From the NCBI GenBank assembly GCA_966211965.1, contig CBIHON010000002.1, positions 124,001-188,000 of the forward strand: DNA of 64,000 bases, in the 5' to 3' direction. The stretch is from CBIHON01 sp966211965. Its GTDB lineage: Bacteria; Pseudomonadota; Gammaproteobacteria; Burkholderiales; Burkholderiaceae_D. The notes below the pieces were generated by a model. That model saw only the letters and a list, made by a program, of their open reading frames with translations, was not told the DNA's origin and made no database searches. The stretch's first letter is position 1. Every line of letters begins with the position of its first letter. The translations under genes and the position numbers were made by a program. Positions 17,301 through 25,390 of this stretch are shown here, one piece after another.

Positions 17301-18083
17301 GTGGTCGGGGAATCGGCCAGCAAGGTTTTCGAGGAAGGCCAGGCCTTGCTGAAAAAGGTGATCGAAGGCCGCTGGCTGACCGCCAACGGCGTGGTTGCGC
17401 TGTTGCCGGCCAATAGCGTCAACGACGACGATATCGAAATCTACACCGATGAGACCCGCACCCAGGTTGCGTTCACCTACTACGGCATGCGCCAGCAAAC
17501 GGTAAAGCCGGTGATCGACGGCGTGGCGCGTCCGAACCAATGCCTGGCCGATTTCGTTGCGCCGAAATCCTCGGGCGTCGCCGACTACATCGGCCTGTTT
17601 GCAGTCACCGCCGGGCTCGGCATCGAGAAGTACGAGAAGCGTTTTGAAGACGCGCACGACGATTATTCTTCGATCATGCTGAAGTCGCTGGCCGACCGTT
17701 TGGCCGAAGCCTTTGCCGAGCAGTTGCACGAGCGGGTACGCAAGGATTTGTGGGGTTACGCGCCCGACGAAGCCTTGAGCAATGAGGCGTTGATCAAGGA
17801 AAGCTATAGCGGGATTCGGCCCGCGCCAGGTTATCCGGCCTGTCCGGAGCACACGGTCAAGGCCGACATGTTCAAGCTCTTGCAATGTGAAGAAATCGGC
17901 ATGCACCTGACCGAGTCATTTGCGATGTATCCGGGTGCGGCGGTGTCCGGCTTCTACCTGGCGCATCCGGAATCGAAGTACTTCAACGTCGGTAAAATCG
18001 GCGACGATCAAGTGAGCGACATGGCGGCGCGGCGCGGGATTTCAAAGGAAGATGCGGAACGCTGGCTGGCGCCGAATTTGTAA
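14328..18083 (+). CDS. metH: Cobalamin-dependent methionine synthase
   Basis: About 1251 residues from ATG 14328; an in-frame ATG at 14283 is only nine bases after the leader terminator and less likely. Domains run in order. The homocysteine/zinc domain has RILILDGAMGTMIQ and the zinc cysteines in NIAGGCCGTTP. The pterin-binding domain follows (VNVGERTNVTGSKVFARMI). Next are the cobalamin cap and B12 domain (TVKGDVHDIGKNIVSVVLQCNNFEVVNMG with the DxHxxG histidine). The SAM-binding reactivation domain is last (GIRPAPGYPACPEHT). It methylates homocysteine using methyl-tetrahydrofolate. The length is normal and the frame intact. Confidence 0.98.
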   Translation: MKRDPISSTEALLRDLLSQRILILDGAMGTMIQQYKLTEEDYRGVRFADFSVPGKELFVKGNNELLTLTQPQIISEIHEKYLAAGADLIETNTFGATGVAQDDYHMAHLAYEMNVAAAKLARAACDKYSTPDKPRFVAGALGPTPKTASISPEVNDPAARNITFDQLVAAYLEQTRGLVEGGADVLLVETIFDTLNCKAALFAIDTFFEESGKRLPIMISGTVTDASGRILSGQTVPAFWNSIRHAKPLTVGLNCALGAALMRPYAEELSKIADTYVCIYPNAGLPNPMSDTGFDETPDVTSSLLQEFAESGFVNIAGGCCGTTPAHIKAIADIVAKIPPRKIPEIAPAMRLSGLEPFTIDDDSLFVNVGERTNVTGSKVFARMILNEQYDEALSVARQQVENGAQIIDINMDEAMLDSVAAMTRFLNLVASEPDIARVPIMIDSSKWTVIEAGLKCVQGKAIVNSISMKEGEEEFLRQATLCRRYGAAVIVMAFDETGQADTFERKIEICQRAYNLLVSKVGFPPEDIIFDPNIFAIATGIEEHNNYAVDFINATRWIRANLPHAKVSGGVSNVSFSFRGNDPAREAIHTVFLYHAIQAGMTMGIVNAGMMGVYSELDTELRERVEDVVLNRREDATERMIEFAGTLKAGGKKEEQNLEWRNAPVQKRLAHALVHGITQWIVEDTEEARQELLRNGGRPIHVIEGPLMDGMNIVGDLFGQGKMFLPQVVKSARVMKQAVAHLIPYIEEEKLLEEKRTGVVAKPKGKIVIATVKGDVHDIGKNIVSVVLQCNNFEVVNMGVMVPCSEILAKAKAENADIIGLSGLITPSLEEMAHVAKEMQRDPHFRMLKIPLLIGGATTSRAHTAVKIAHNYEGPVVYVPDASRSVSVAQSLLTPEQRDQYIAEIAADYERVREQHANKKAAPMLTLAEARANKMKLGFSGEFAPVKPKFIGRRVFKNVDLATIAQYIDWGPFFQTWDLAGPYPAILKDPVVGESASKVFEEGQALLKKVIEGRWLTANGVVALLPANSVNDDDIEIYTDETRTQVAFTYYGMRQQTVKPVIDGVARPNQCLADFVAPKSSGVADYIGLFAVTAGLGIEKYEKRFEDAHDDYSSIMLKSLADRLAEAFAEQLHERVRKDLWGYAPDEALSNEALIKESYSGIRPAPGYPACPEHTVKADMFKLLQCEEIGMHLTESFAMYPGAAVSGFYLAHPESKYFNVGKIGDDQVSDMAARRGISKEDAERWLAPNL

Positions 18084-18971
18084 TCAGGCGCTGTTCGCCT
18101 CTTCCACCAGCCAATCGCAAAACGCGCGCAATACCGGGTCGCCGGCGCGCGCGTTCGGCATCAGCCAGTGATAGGCGCGCGAACGCACGATGGGGCCGTC
18201 CAGCGGCGCCACCAGCCGTCCTGATGCCAGCTCATCGTCAATCACCGGACGCGGCCCGAGGGCCACGCCCAGACCATCCACCGCAGCCTGCAGCGTCAAA
18301 TAAAAATGGTCGAATTGCTGGCGCGCTGCGCTCGTCAGATCCGGCACGCCGGCCGCACTGAGCCAGCGCTCCCACGAGTGCGCCCGGCCATTCGACGATA
18401 GCAAAGTATGCCGTGCCAGGTCGTGCACCTCGGCCAGCGGAATCCGTTTCAACAAGGCCGGACTGCAGACCGGTATTTCATTCTCGACCAGGAATTCCTG
18501 CGCCACGCAACCCGGCCAATCCTGCGGACCGCGGCGGATCGCGATGTCGAAGCCGCCCACGGCGCCCGACAAGGGGCTGTCGGATGTCGTCAGCCGCAGT
18601 TCGACCGCCGGATAACGCATTTGAAATCGCGTCAGGCGCGGCAATAGCCAATGCATGGTGAAGGTCGGCAGCGCATCGATGGCGATCTGCCGCTTGGCGC
18701 CGGTTTCAGCCAGGCGCCGCGTCGCTGCCACGATAGTATCGAACGAAGACTGCACCGCCTGCAGGTATTCGCGTCCGGGGCCGGTGAGCCAGACCCGCCT
18801 TCCCTTGCGCTCGAACAGGGCAATGCCGAGCCAGTCTTCCAGGCTGCGCACTTGCCGGCTGACCGCGCCATGCGTCACGTGCAGCACTTCTGCCGCGGCA
18901 GTAAAGCTGCCCAGCCGCGCGGCGGCCTCAAAGGCGCGCAAGGCATTCAGCGGGGGCAGGCGGGGCTCCAT
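18084..18971 (-). CDS. LysR-family regulator, GcvA-like
   Basis: The 295-residue product from ATG 18971 has an N-terminal helix-turn-helix (LPPLNALRAFEAAARLGSFTAAAEVLHVTHGAVSRQVRSLEDWLG) of GcvA type and a full effector domain. It is divergent from the split chromate transporter genes, with a dyad GTGAGT-ATA-ACTCAC at 18977-18991 in the short gap. The natural inference is that it controls those transporter genes and itself. Confidence 0.92.
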   Translation of the reverse strand: MEPRLPPLNALRAFEAAARLGSFTAAAEVLHVTHGAVSRQVRSLEDWLGIALFERKGRRVWLTGPGREYLQAVQSSFDTIVAATRRLAETGAKRQIAIDALPTFTMHWLLPRLTRFQMRYPAVELRLTTSDSPLSGAVGGFDIAIRRGPQDWPGCVAQEFLVENEIPVCSPALLKRIPLAEVHDLARHTLLSSNGRAHSWERWLSAAGVPDLTSAARQQFDHFYLTLQAAVDGLGVALGPRPVIDDELASGRLVAPLDGPIVRSRAYHWLMPNARAGDPVLRAFCDWLVEEANSA

Positions 18972-18976
18972 GGCTT

Positions 18977-18991
18977 GTGAGTATAACTCAC
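18977..18991. promoter_or_regulatory. Candidate LysR operator
   Basis: GTGAGTATAACTCAC is a 6-bp inverted repeat around ATA with T-N11-A spacing. It is six bases from the LysR start and 58 bases from the chromate transporter start. Confidence 0.5.
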
Positions 18992-19048
18992 GTACAATGG
19001 AACAATAAATCGATTTTCGAGATCCAGTCTCGGGTGTATCGTTCAGCC

Positions 19049-19609
19049 ATGGACACCCTAATCGATACCCCAAAAATTCCCGTCGTTACGAGGCGAGAGC
19101 TATTTCTTTGCTTCCTCGCGATGGGCCTGACCAGCTTTGGCGGCGTGCTGCCGTGGGCGCGCCGCATGTTGGTCGAAGAGCGCGCCTGGCTCACAAGCGA
19201 GGAGTTTCTCGACGGCTTGAGCCTGGGCCAGATCCTGCCCGGCCCAAACGTGGTGAACCTGTCCATCATGGTCGGCGCGCGCTTTCATGGCGCGGCCGGT
19301 GCCGTGCTGGCGTTCAGCGGGCTGATGTTGGCGCCGCTGGCGATCATCCTGCTGCTGGCGGTGCTATATGCTGAATACGGCCATTTGTCGGCGGTGCAAC
19401 GCGCCTTCAGCGGCACTGCCGCGGCGACCGCCGGACTGATCGTTGCAATGGGCTTGAATATGTTGGACAAGCAGCCCAAGTCTTGGCGCAGTGTCGGTAT
19501 CGCCATTCTCGCTTTCATCGGTGCTGGCGCGCTCGGCTTGCCGCTTCTTACCGTGCTGACGGTTTTGGCACCGATCAGCATCATCCTGGCATGGAGCCAA
19601 GCATCATGA
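19049..19609 (+). CDS. Chromate transporter, N-terminal-half protein
   Basis: The 186-residue membrane protein matches one CHR domain (FLCFLAMGLTSFGGVLPWARRMLVEERAWLTSEEF and LGQILPGPNVVNLSIMVGARFHG, the PGP motif). ChrA is usually one two-domain protein; here the halves are two genes overlapping by ATGA. The pair would form a heterodimeric exporter or importer of chromate or a related oxyanion. ATG 19049 gives the start that keeps the domain intact. Confidence 0.9.
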   Translation: MDTLIDTPKIPVVTRRELFLCFLAMGLTSFGGVLPWARRMLVEERAWLTSEEFLDGLSLGQILPGPNVVNLSIMVGARFHGAAGAVLAFSGLMLAPLAIILLLAVLYAEYGHLSAVQRAFSGTAAATAGLIVAMGLNMLDKQPKSWRSVGIAILAFIGAGALGLPLLTVLTVLAPISIILAWSQAS

Positions 19610-20136
19610 ATCACCATCCTTCGTTGCTTGAAATCGGGTTGTATTTTTTGACGCTGTCGCTGATGGCGATCGGCGGCGCCAATGCGGTGATTCCCGACAT
19701 GCACCGGCACCTGGTCGATATCCAGGGCTGGATGAGCAGCGCCGAATTCGTCGCGCTGGTGGCGCTGTCGCAGGCTGCGCCGGGTCCGAATGTGCTGGTG
19801 GTCAGCCTGCTTGGCTGGAAAGTGGCGGGGTTTTCGGGCGCCTTGGTCGCGATTGCGGCGATGAGTATACCTTCGTCGCTGTTGACTTATTTTTTCTCGC
19901 GCCTCTGGCAGCGCTTCCACCAAGCGCGCTGGCGCAACGTGGTGCAGGGCGGATTGGGGCCGATCACGATCGGACTGATTCTCGCCAGTGGCTATGTACT
20001 GACGCGCAGCGCCGATCACCATTGGCTGGCTTATGCCATCACCGCGATCACGGCCGTCATGGTGATGAAAACCAAAATCCATCCCTTGTGGTTATTAAGT
20101 GCCGCCGGGTTGCTTGGTTTTCTGGGACTGGTGTAG
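19606..20136 (+). CDS. Chromate transporter, C-terminal-half protein
   Basis: The 176-residue second CHR domain (LTLSLMAIGGANAVIPDMHRHLVD, LVALSQAAPGPNVLVVSLLGWK) starts at ATG 19606, inside the stop of the preceding half. The two are translationally coupled and expected in one-to-one amounts. The gene is followed by a convergent EAL/HDOD gene. Confidence 0.9.
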   Translation: MNHHPSLLEIGLYFLTLSLMAIGGANAVIPDMHRHLVDIQGWMSSAEFVALVALSQAAPGPNVLVVSLLGWKVAGFSGALVAIAAMSIPSSLLTYFFSRLWQRFHQARWRNVVQGGLGPITIGLILASGYVLTRSADHHWLAYAITAITAVMVMKTKIHPLWLLSAAGLLGFLGLV

Positions 20137-20183
20137 GCCAATCGGTATGGTTTTCCTGGGGAGAGGGAAGGAAAAAAGACCGC

Positions 20184-21476
20184 CTACGAACTTGATGAGG
20201 CTGCGATGCCATTGCTCCAATCGAAGGCGCACACTTCCATCTCGTACAGATCGTCATTGCTCAGTCCCAGCTTTTTCAGCGTCGACATCAGCAGCGGCCC
20301 GGCCTCTTCGATGCGTTCCAGGTACTCGGCCAGTTTCAACATGTCGCCGTAGAGTCCGCGGCGATACAGCAGCGCATCGCTGACTTCGTCGACCACTGCG
20401 ATCTGTTCCAGGATTTCCGTCATCGGCACCTTGAACAGGCTGTCCATCAGGGACATGATGCCGACCGTGAACGCGGTGTCGGCCAAGTTGCGATTGCCGG
20501 GTTTTAATTTCTCTGCCATCAGTTCCAGCAGCTTGCCGCGCGTGGTGGCAAGCATCAGCAACGGCGTCATGCTATGGCTCTTCTTGCAAGGTTCGGCATA
20601 CAACATGATTTGCAGCCAGCGTTGCAATTGGGTGCGGCCCAGCACGATCAAGGCCTGGCTCAGCGAATCAATGCGCTGCCTGGCGCCGACCGCCGCGGAA
20701 TTCACCAAACGCAGCAAATTGATACCGAGCGCCACATCGGCCTTGATTGCTTTTTCAATTTCAATACTGTCTGCATCCGAGGTGATCAGAGTCATCAATT
20801 GCATCACAGCCATTTGTGATGGCGAAATTTTCTTGCCGCTCATGACAGCCGGTTTTGCGAAGTAATAACCCTGGAAATAATCGAAACCCAGATCAAGACA
20901 GATTTTGAATTGTTCCAGCGTCTCGACTTTTTCGGCCAACAGCTTCTTGCCGGACAATTTGAATTGCGGCGTCAATTTCAACAGGGCGCTGAGCGGCATG
21001 TCGCGCAAATCGAACTTGACGATGTCGACCAGCGGCAGCAATTTTTGCACGTCTTCGGAATCGGTGATCACGTCGTCCAGCGCGAAGGTGAAGCCGCCCT
21101 GCACCAACTCGCTGATGCGGACCAGGATTTCATCGGTGACCTTCATCGTCTCGACAATTTCCAGCACTACTTTTTCGCGCGGCAAAAATTCGAAGATATC
21201 GCTCATCAGTACGGCGGCATCGACGTTAAGGTAGCCGAGCGAATCGCCGATGACTTTTTCCAGACCGAGTTGCGAAGCATGAGCAATGACCGACGCGGTG
21301 GCCGACAGATCAGTCGTGATATTGGCGGGGCCGACTGCTGCACTGCGAAACAGCAGTTCATATGCAATCAAATCCTGATTGCGATCCAGGATCGGCTGGC
21401 GGGCCAGGAAAAATTCGCGCACGCGCAAACCTCGCTTTTGTACAGGGAGATCGTCGAATGGTACAGGCGTAATCAT
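20184..21476 (-). CDS. EAL-HDOD signalling protein
   Basis: The 430-residue protein has an N-terminal EAL-like domain (FFLARQPILDRNQDLIAYELLFR, where EAL has become ELL). Its later catalytic motifs are weak, which suggests a non-catalytic EAL. A C-terminal HDOD domain follows (LRLVNSAAVGARQRIDSLSQALIVLGRTQLQRWLQIMLYAE). YuxH/CdgJ-type proteins of this architecture act in motility or c-di-GMP-linked regulation by protein contacts. No neighbour suggests a specific pathway. Confidence 0.9.
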   Translation of the reverse strand: MITPVPFDDLPVQKRGLRVREFFLARQPILDRNQDLIAYELLFRSAAVGPANITTDLSATASVIAHASQLGLEKVIGDSLGYLNVDAAVLMSDIFEFLPREKVVLEIVETMKVTDEILVRISELVQGGFTFALDDVITDSEDVQKLLPLVDIVKFDLRDMPLSALLKLTPQFKLSGKKLLAEKVETLEQFKICLDLGFDYFQGYYFAKPAVMSGKKISPSQMAVMQLMTLITSDADSIEIEKAIKADVALGINLLRLVNSAAVGARQRIDSLSQALIVLGRTQLQRWLQIMLYAEPCKKSHSMTPLLMLATTRGKLLELMAEKLKPGNRNLADTAFTVGIMSLMDSLFKVPMTEILEQIAVVDEVSDALLYRRGLYGDMLKLAEYLERIEEAGPLLMSTLKKLGLSNDDLYEMEVCAFDWSNGIAASSSS

Positions 21477-21719
21477 CGAGATTGCGAGATTTTTATCACT
21501 TCGGGAGCTTATGATTGATTTTATGAGCGATATCGATAATTTTGTAGTTGTTTTATTCGCTCGCTATTTACTGTAACGTATTTTTGATTTCCATGCGGAA
21601 ACTTTTCATGCTGCGCTGCGATGAACCTCTATAAGAAAAAGCGACGAGTTTTCTCGCAAGCTTTATTGCAAAGGTTATTCTGGCTTCCCTTGCATGAACC
21701 CTAAGAACCTTTAATAAAA

Positions 21720-22487
21720 TTAATCAAGCGGCGACCCCTCCACGAACACCTTCAATTCCCCGGCTTCGAATTGCGCCCAAGTCTCATTGGTCGTCAGCGG
21801 TGCGGTCACGATAATCGCCACCCGGTCATTCGGCGTGGTGACCTGTGAAAAGTCGACACTGACATCCTCATCAGACAGTTTGGCCTCGGCAAACGGATAT
21901 TGACGCACGATGTAATACAGATTGGTCGAGCAATGCGCGTACAAGGCGGAGCCGTCCGACAGCATCATGTTGAAGGGACCGTGGGTGCCGATTTCGTGCG
22001 TCAATTTCTGCAGCGTCATCCGCAACTCCGGCAGCGGAGGCGGGCTATCGCCGTAGCGCATGCGCAATTGCTGCAGCATGTAGCAAAACGCCAGTTCGCT
22101 ATCAGTGTTGCCGACGGGGTGGTAAGGGCCGTCGAGTATCGGTGCAAAATTCTTCAAGTCGCCGTTGTGTGCGAACACCCAGTAGCGGCCCCACAATTCA
22201 CGCATGAAGGGATGGCAGTTTTCCAAGGCTACGCGGCCCTGGGTCGCCTTGCGGATATGGGCGATAACGTTCTTGGATTTGATCGGGCAGCGCTTGATCA
22301 GGTCGGCGATCGGCGATTCGACCGCGGCTTGATAATCGACGAAGTGGCGCACGCCGGCGCCTTCGAAAAAGGCGATGCCCCAACCGTCATTGTGCGTGTC
22401 GGTGCGGCCGCCGCGCGTGGCGAAACCGGTGAAGCTGAACACGATGTCGGTCGGGACATTGCAATTCATTCCAAGAAGCTGGCACAT
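21720..22487 (-). CDS. Class II glutamine amidotransferase (YafJ type)
   Basis: The 255-residue protein begins MCQLLGMNCN, placing the catalytic Cys at position 2 after Met removal. It keeps FTGFATRGGRTDTHNDGWGIAFFEG, VIAHIRKATQG and FAHNGDLKNF, the Gln-binding motifs of N-terminal nucleophile amidotransferases. YafJ-type stand-alone domains have no synthase partner attached and an unsettled substrate. About 150 bases separate it from the repeat at 22644. Confidence 0.9.
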   Translation of the reverse strand: MCQLLGMNCNVPTDIVFSFTGFATRGGRTDTHNDGWGIAFFEGAGVRHFVDYQAAVESPIADLIKRCPIKSKNVIAHIRKATQGRVALENCHPFMRELWGRYWVFAHNGDLKNFAPILDGPYHPVGNTDSELAFCYMLQQLRMRYGDSPPPLPELRMTLQKLTHEIGTHGPFNMMLSDGSALYAHCSTNLYYIVRQYPFAEAKLSDEDVSVDFSQVTTPNDRVAIIVTAPLTTNETWAQFEAGELKVFVEGSPLD

Positions 22488-22643
22488 GGGATAAGAGAGC
22501 GGGAAAAATTGAAATCGATAATTACAGTAACACGGATGTCATAGGAGGGGTTTCAAGATTTGGGCTGTTGTGATGATGCCGATCAGAGCGCCGCTTGCAT
22601 GCCGGGTTGCGAGAATGACGGTTTCACGAAAACTTGGATGCGT

Positions 22644-22765
22644 TAGAGCATTTTTAGCCTGACCGTACGGGCCAATCTCAGGCCTCCGGTGCTCAGCGTA
22701 CGCCTGTACGCGTCCGCCCCTCGGCCTGACCTTGACTCCGCACGGTCAGGCTAACATTGCTCTAG
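22644..22765. repeat. Palindromic repeat family B, copy 2
   Basis: A 122-bp imperfect palindrome from TTAGAGCATTTTTAGCCTGA to TGCTCTAG. It is related to the copies at 9489 and 31794 but diverged in the loop and arms. It lies in the 412-base gap between the amidotransferase and LysR genes. Apart from this element I see nothing coding in that gap. Confidence 0.8.
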
Positions 22766-22899
22766 AAGGTCTTCGGTATCCGATTGATTTCGGTAAGCAT
22801 GAAGCCCGCCAGTATTGGATGCTGATGGCTGGAGCAGCCGGGCCCAATATGTCAGGGCGTCAGGGAGGCATGAAGCTTGTGCGACCGGCGCGTGAAATT

Positions 22900-23817
22900 T
22901 TATTTTGTCATCCACGGATCCTGTTCCGGGTGCGGAAATTTCGCGATCATGAAGTCGACGAAACTGCGTACCTTGGCCGACAGCAAACGCCGGCTGGGAT
23001 AGACGATCGCCACCGGCAACTGGCCGAGCCGATATTCGGGGAACAGCTGTACCAGGCGCTTGCTCGCCAAGTCGGCGCTGAGCGCAAAGGACGGGCCCGT
23101 CACCAAACCCATCCCGGCTGCAGCGCATTGGCGCAGCAGGTCGCCGTTGTTGGAGAGCATGGCGTTGGTGACCGGAATATTGATGGTGCCATGCGGTCCT
23201 TTCATCGGCCAGGAATTGCGCAACAGGTCGACTGAAAAATTCAGGCATTTATGCTTGGAGATATCGTGCGGTTGTTTCGGCGCGCCGCAGCGCTTGATGT
23301 AAGCGGGGGCGGCGCAGACCAATACTTCTGCCACACCCAATTGACGCGCGATCATGCTGGCGTCGAATTTCTGGAAATGGCCGAGGAAGATGCCGACGTC
23401 GATTCCCTCTTCCACCAAGTCCACGTTGCGGTCTGTCAGCGTGATGTCGAGCAGCACGTCGGGATAATTCCTGGCGTAGATCGGCAATAGTTGCGCCAAT
23501 TGCAGTTGTCCGAAACTCGGCTGCGAATAGATGCGCAACGTGCCGGTCGGTTTTTGCGAGTGGGACGAGGCGATCGCTTCCGCATCGTCGATTTCTTGCA
23601 GGATCTGGCGTACTCGCTCCAGGTAGGCCTGGCCGGTCTCGGTCAGCGATAACTTGCGGGTGGTGCGGTTTAGCAGGCGTGTGCCGAGATGACTCTCCAG
23701 GTCGGCGACGTGGCGCGTGATTACCGCATTCGAAATATCCATCGCCATGCCGGCGCGCGCAAAGCCGCCTTGCTCGACGACCTTCACAAAAACCCGCATT
23801 GATTGAAGACGATCCAT
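22900..23817 (-). CDS. LysR-family transcriptional regulator
   Basis: The 305-residue protein has the usual helix-turn-helix (MRVFVKVVEQGGFARAGMAMDISNAVITRHVADLESHLGTRLLNRTTRKL) and a full effector-binding domain, CrgA/AaeR-like. It is divergent from the DUF4148 gene, with a GTTTCT/AGAAAC dyad close to its start. Effector and targets are unknown. Confidence 0.92.
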   Translation of the reverse strand: MDRLQSMRVFVKVVEQGGFARAGMAMDISNAVITRHVADLESHLGTRLLNRTTRKLSLTETGQAYLERVRQILQEIDDAEAIASSHSQKPTGTLRIYSQPSFGQLQLAQLLPIYARNYPDVLLDITLTDRNVDLVEEGIDVGIFLGHFQKFDASMIARQLGVAEVLVCAAPAYIKRCGAPKQPHDISKHKCLNFSVDLLRNSWPMKGPHGTINIPVTNAMLSNNGDLLRQCAAAGMGLVTGPSFALSADLASKRLVQLFPEYRLGQLPVAIVYPSRRLLSAKVRSFVDFMIAKFPHPEQDPWMTK

Positions 23818-23835
23818 ATTTATTTACGCCTTTTA

Positions 23836-23852
23836 TTGTTTCTGATTTAGAA
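23836..23852. promoter_or_regulatory. Candidate LysR operator
   Basis: GTTTCT-GATTT-AGAAAC is a 6-bp inverted repeat 19 bases upstream of the LysR start, in the gap shared with the divergent DUF4148 gene. Confidence 0.4.
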
Positions 23853-24063
23853 ACGATGTGTTGCCATTATTGAGCTTTTTTTGCAGGGTACGCAATGTAT
23901 AGACTGTGCTTCATCGATGAGCAGCACACAAACAAAGGCCCTTGACTCTGACGTTGCGTCAGGCCCTATCGTGCAGCAGTGCGACTCACCGGGGCACGTC
24001 AGTGCCGGCACAGGCCGGGCGATGGGGCCAGGGAATATCAATCTAACTTTTCTGGAGAATAAA

Positions 24064-24405
24064 ATGCATGCCAAACAATTGATCGCTTCTGTTGCCTTGT
24101 TCGCCACGGCCGGCTCTGTTTTTGCGCAAGCGCTCGACTATGAAGTGCCTAACGCCAATTTTGTTGCGACCAAAACCCGCGCCGAAGTCGTCGCTGAAAT
24201 GAAGCTGGGGCAAGCGACTCGTCCCCAAGCTGCCCCAGCAGTCGCATCCGGCAAGACGCGTGCTGAAGTCATCGCCGAATTACAGCAAGCCCACGCCGAA
24301 GGCAATTTCGTGGTCGGCGGCGCTGAATTTGTGAACGATGTGCCGGTTATGGTGAAGAGCGTGGGCAGTCGTGCCGAAGTTGTCGAATCTGCTTCCGCCA
24401 ACTAG
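24064..24405 (+). CDS. Small secreted DUF4148-like protein
   Basis: The 113-residue product from ATG 24064 (GGAG site upstream) has a Sec signal peptide ending VFAQA. It then carries repeated TRAEV segments (TRAEVVAEMKLGQ, TRAEVIAELQQAHAEGN, SRAEVVESA). This is the pattern of the betaproteobacterial DUF4148 family of small exported proteins of unknown function. Longer upstream frames to 23881 lack a ribosome site and would destroy the signal peptide. Confidence 0.8.
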   Translation: MHAKQLIASVALFATAGSVFAQALDYEVPNANFVATKTRAEVVAEMKLGQATRPQAAPAVASGKTRAEVIAELQQAHAEGNFVVGGAEFVNDVPVMVKSVGSRAEVVESASAN

Positions 24406-24581
24406 ATTGCAACAAAGGCGAACGGCGGCTGAACTTTGGCCGGACTTGGCCATCGACGTGCAGATCAGGCAAGCGGAAAAGTTGCCGGCTTCCACTGCGC
24501 GGCAAAACAAAATGCATCGAGGGCGCTAAACCGATCCATCGATGCGTCCCCTCCAAATGGTGCGGTGATCGGCAAAAAAAA

Positions 24582-24645
24582 CGGATGAACCCTATCACAG
24601 GTCATCCGGTTCGTCTTGGCTGCGCAGTCTTGCGATTACGCAGCC
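24582..24645. terminator. Two hairpins between convergent genes
   Basis: CGGATGA/TCATCCG (24582-24608) and GGCTGCG/CGCAGCC (24618-24645) lie between the DUF4148 and DUF3567 genes. A poly-A run just before the first hairpin becomes a poly-T run on the minus strand, so that one could terminate minus-strand transcription from DUF3567. Confidence 0.5.
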
Positions 24646-24658
24646 GCGATGCGGCAGA

Positions 24659-24916
24659 TTAGTGGAGTACGACGGACTGGCTCATCAGGCTATCGTAGGA
24701 TCCCAGGAATTCATCGATTTCTTCCACGCTGGGCGAACCTGCAATCAAGTCTTCCACGTTCTTGCGAAAACTTTCAGCCCAGACGCCGCCAATGAAAATT
24801 TCCCGCCTGCCGGATTTGTCCATGATTTCATAACCGCCGAAGCGCAAGGCTTCACGGTTGTCGTCAGCCACGAATTCCACCACGCTGTACTGGTCACTGT
24901 TGTAGATGATGTTCAT
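24659..24916 (-). CDS. DUF3567 family protein
   Basis: The 85-residue soluble protein (MNIIYNSDQYSVVEFVADDNREALRFGGYEIMDKSGRREIFIGG...) matches the small DUF3567 family, nearly confined to Betaproteobacteria. No function is known. It supports the taxonomic placement of the window. Confidence 0.85.
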   Translation of the reverse strand: MNIIYNSDQYSVVEFVADDNREALRFGGYEIMDKSGRREIFIGGVWAESFRKNVEDLIAGSPSVEEIDEFLGSYDSLMSQSVVLH

Positions 24917-25036
24917 GTCGATTCCTTAAGCCACGAGTTTCTATCATTGCTGGAAATGGCGCTTGATGTGGCGGTTTTCAAGTCGCATCAAAAAAATAAG
25001 CAAATTTCGTGCGGGCTTGCAAGGAGATGAACGGCA

Positions 25037-25390
25037 TCAAAGACACAGATCTTTAGTGATCTTGAGCAATTTATCATACGGCGGCTTTGCCAAAAAGCCA
25101 TGTATGCGGCCAAGATGCGTGCTGTTTGCCAGGCTGATGAAAAGCCGTTGCGGAGGATGACGCAAAATGCGGTTGAGGGTGACGCGCATGGTCAGGTTGC
25201 CGCTGCAGCACAGGCAGCCAGGCGCGATACGGGCAATCTGCAACGTATTCCACGCCGCCAGCGGATCGACCCGGCCGTCGGGCAATCCTTCCAGGATAAT
25301 CGCCGTCCCCACCTTGCCGTCGAGGGCGGCGGCGATCGCCGTTTCGCGTGTTGCAGCGCTGCCGCCGACTACCAAGGTGGTGAGTGTCAT
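25037..25390 (-). CDS. Small CobW-like protein coupled to the NtrX-like regulator
   Basis: The 117-residue product begins TLTTLVVGGSAATRETAIAAAL, which resembles a degenerate P-loop. It carries APGCLCCSGNLTMRVTLNRIL, close to the GCLCC metal-binding motif of CobW/COG0523 GTPases. It is far shorter than those GTPases (300 or more residues) and lacks a good Walker A lysine. Its start overlaps the stop of the NtrX-like gene by ATGA, so the two are co-translated. Function is unknown; a metal-related accessory role is a guess. Confidence 0.7.
   Translation of the reverse strand: MTLTTLVVGGSAATRETAIAAALDGKVGTAIILEGLPDGRVDPLAAWNTLQIARIAPGCLCCSGNLTMRVTLNRILRHPPQRLFISLANSTHLGRIHGFLAKPPYDKLLKITKDLCL

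Noticed and set aside
15096..17906. 936-codon open frame antisense to metH
   Set aside because: It is a shadow of GC-rich metH codons. The metH frame matches all domains, and the antisense frame has no recognisable motif or ribosome site.
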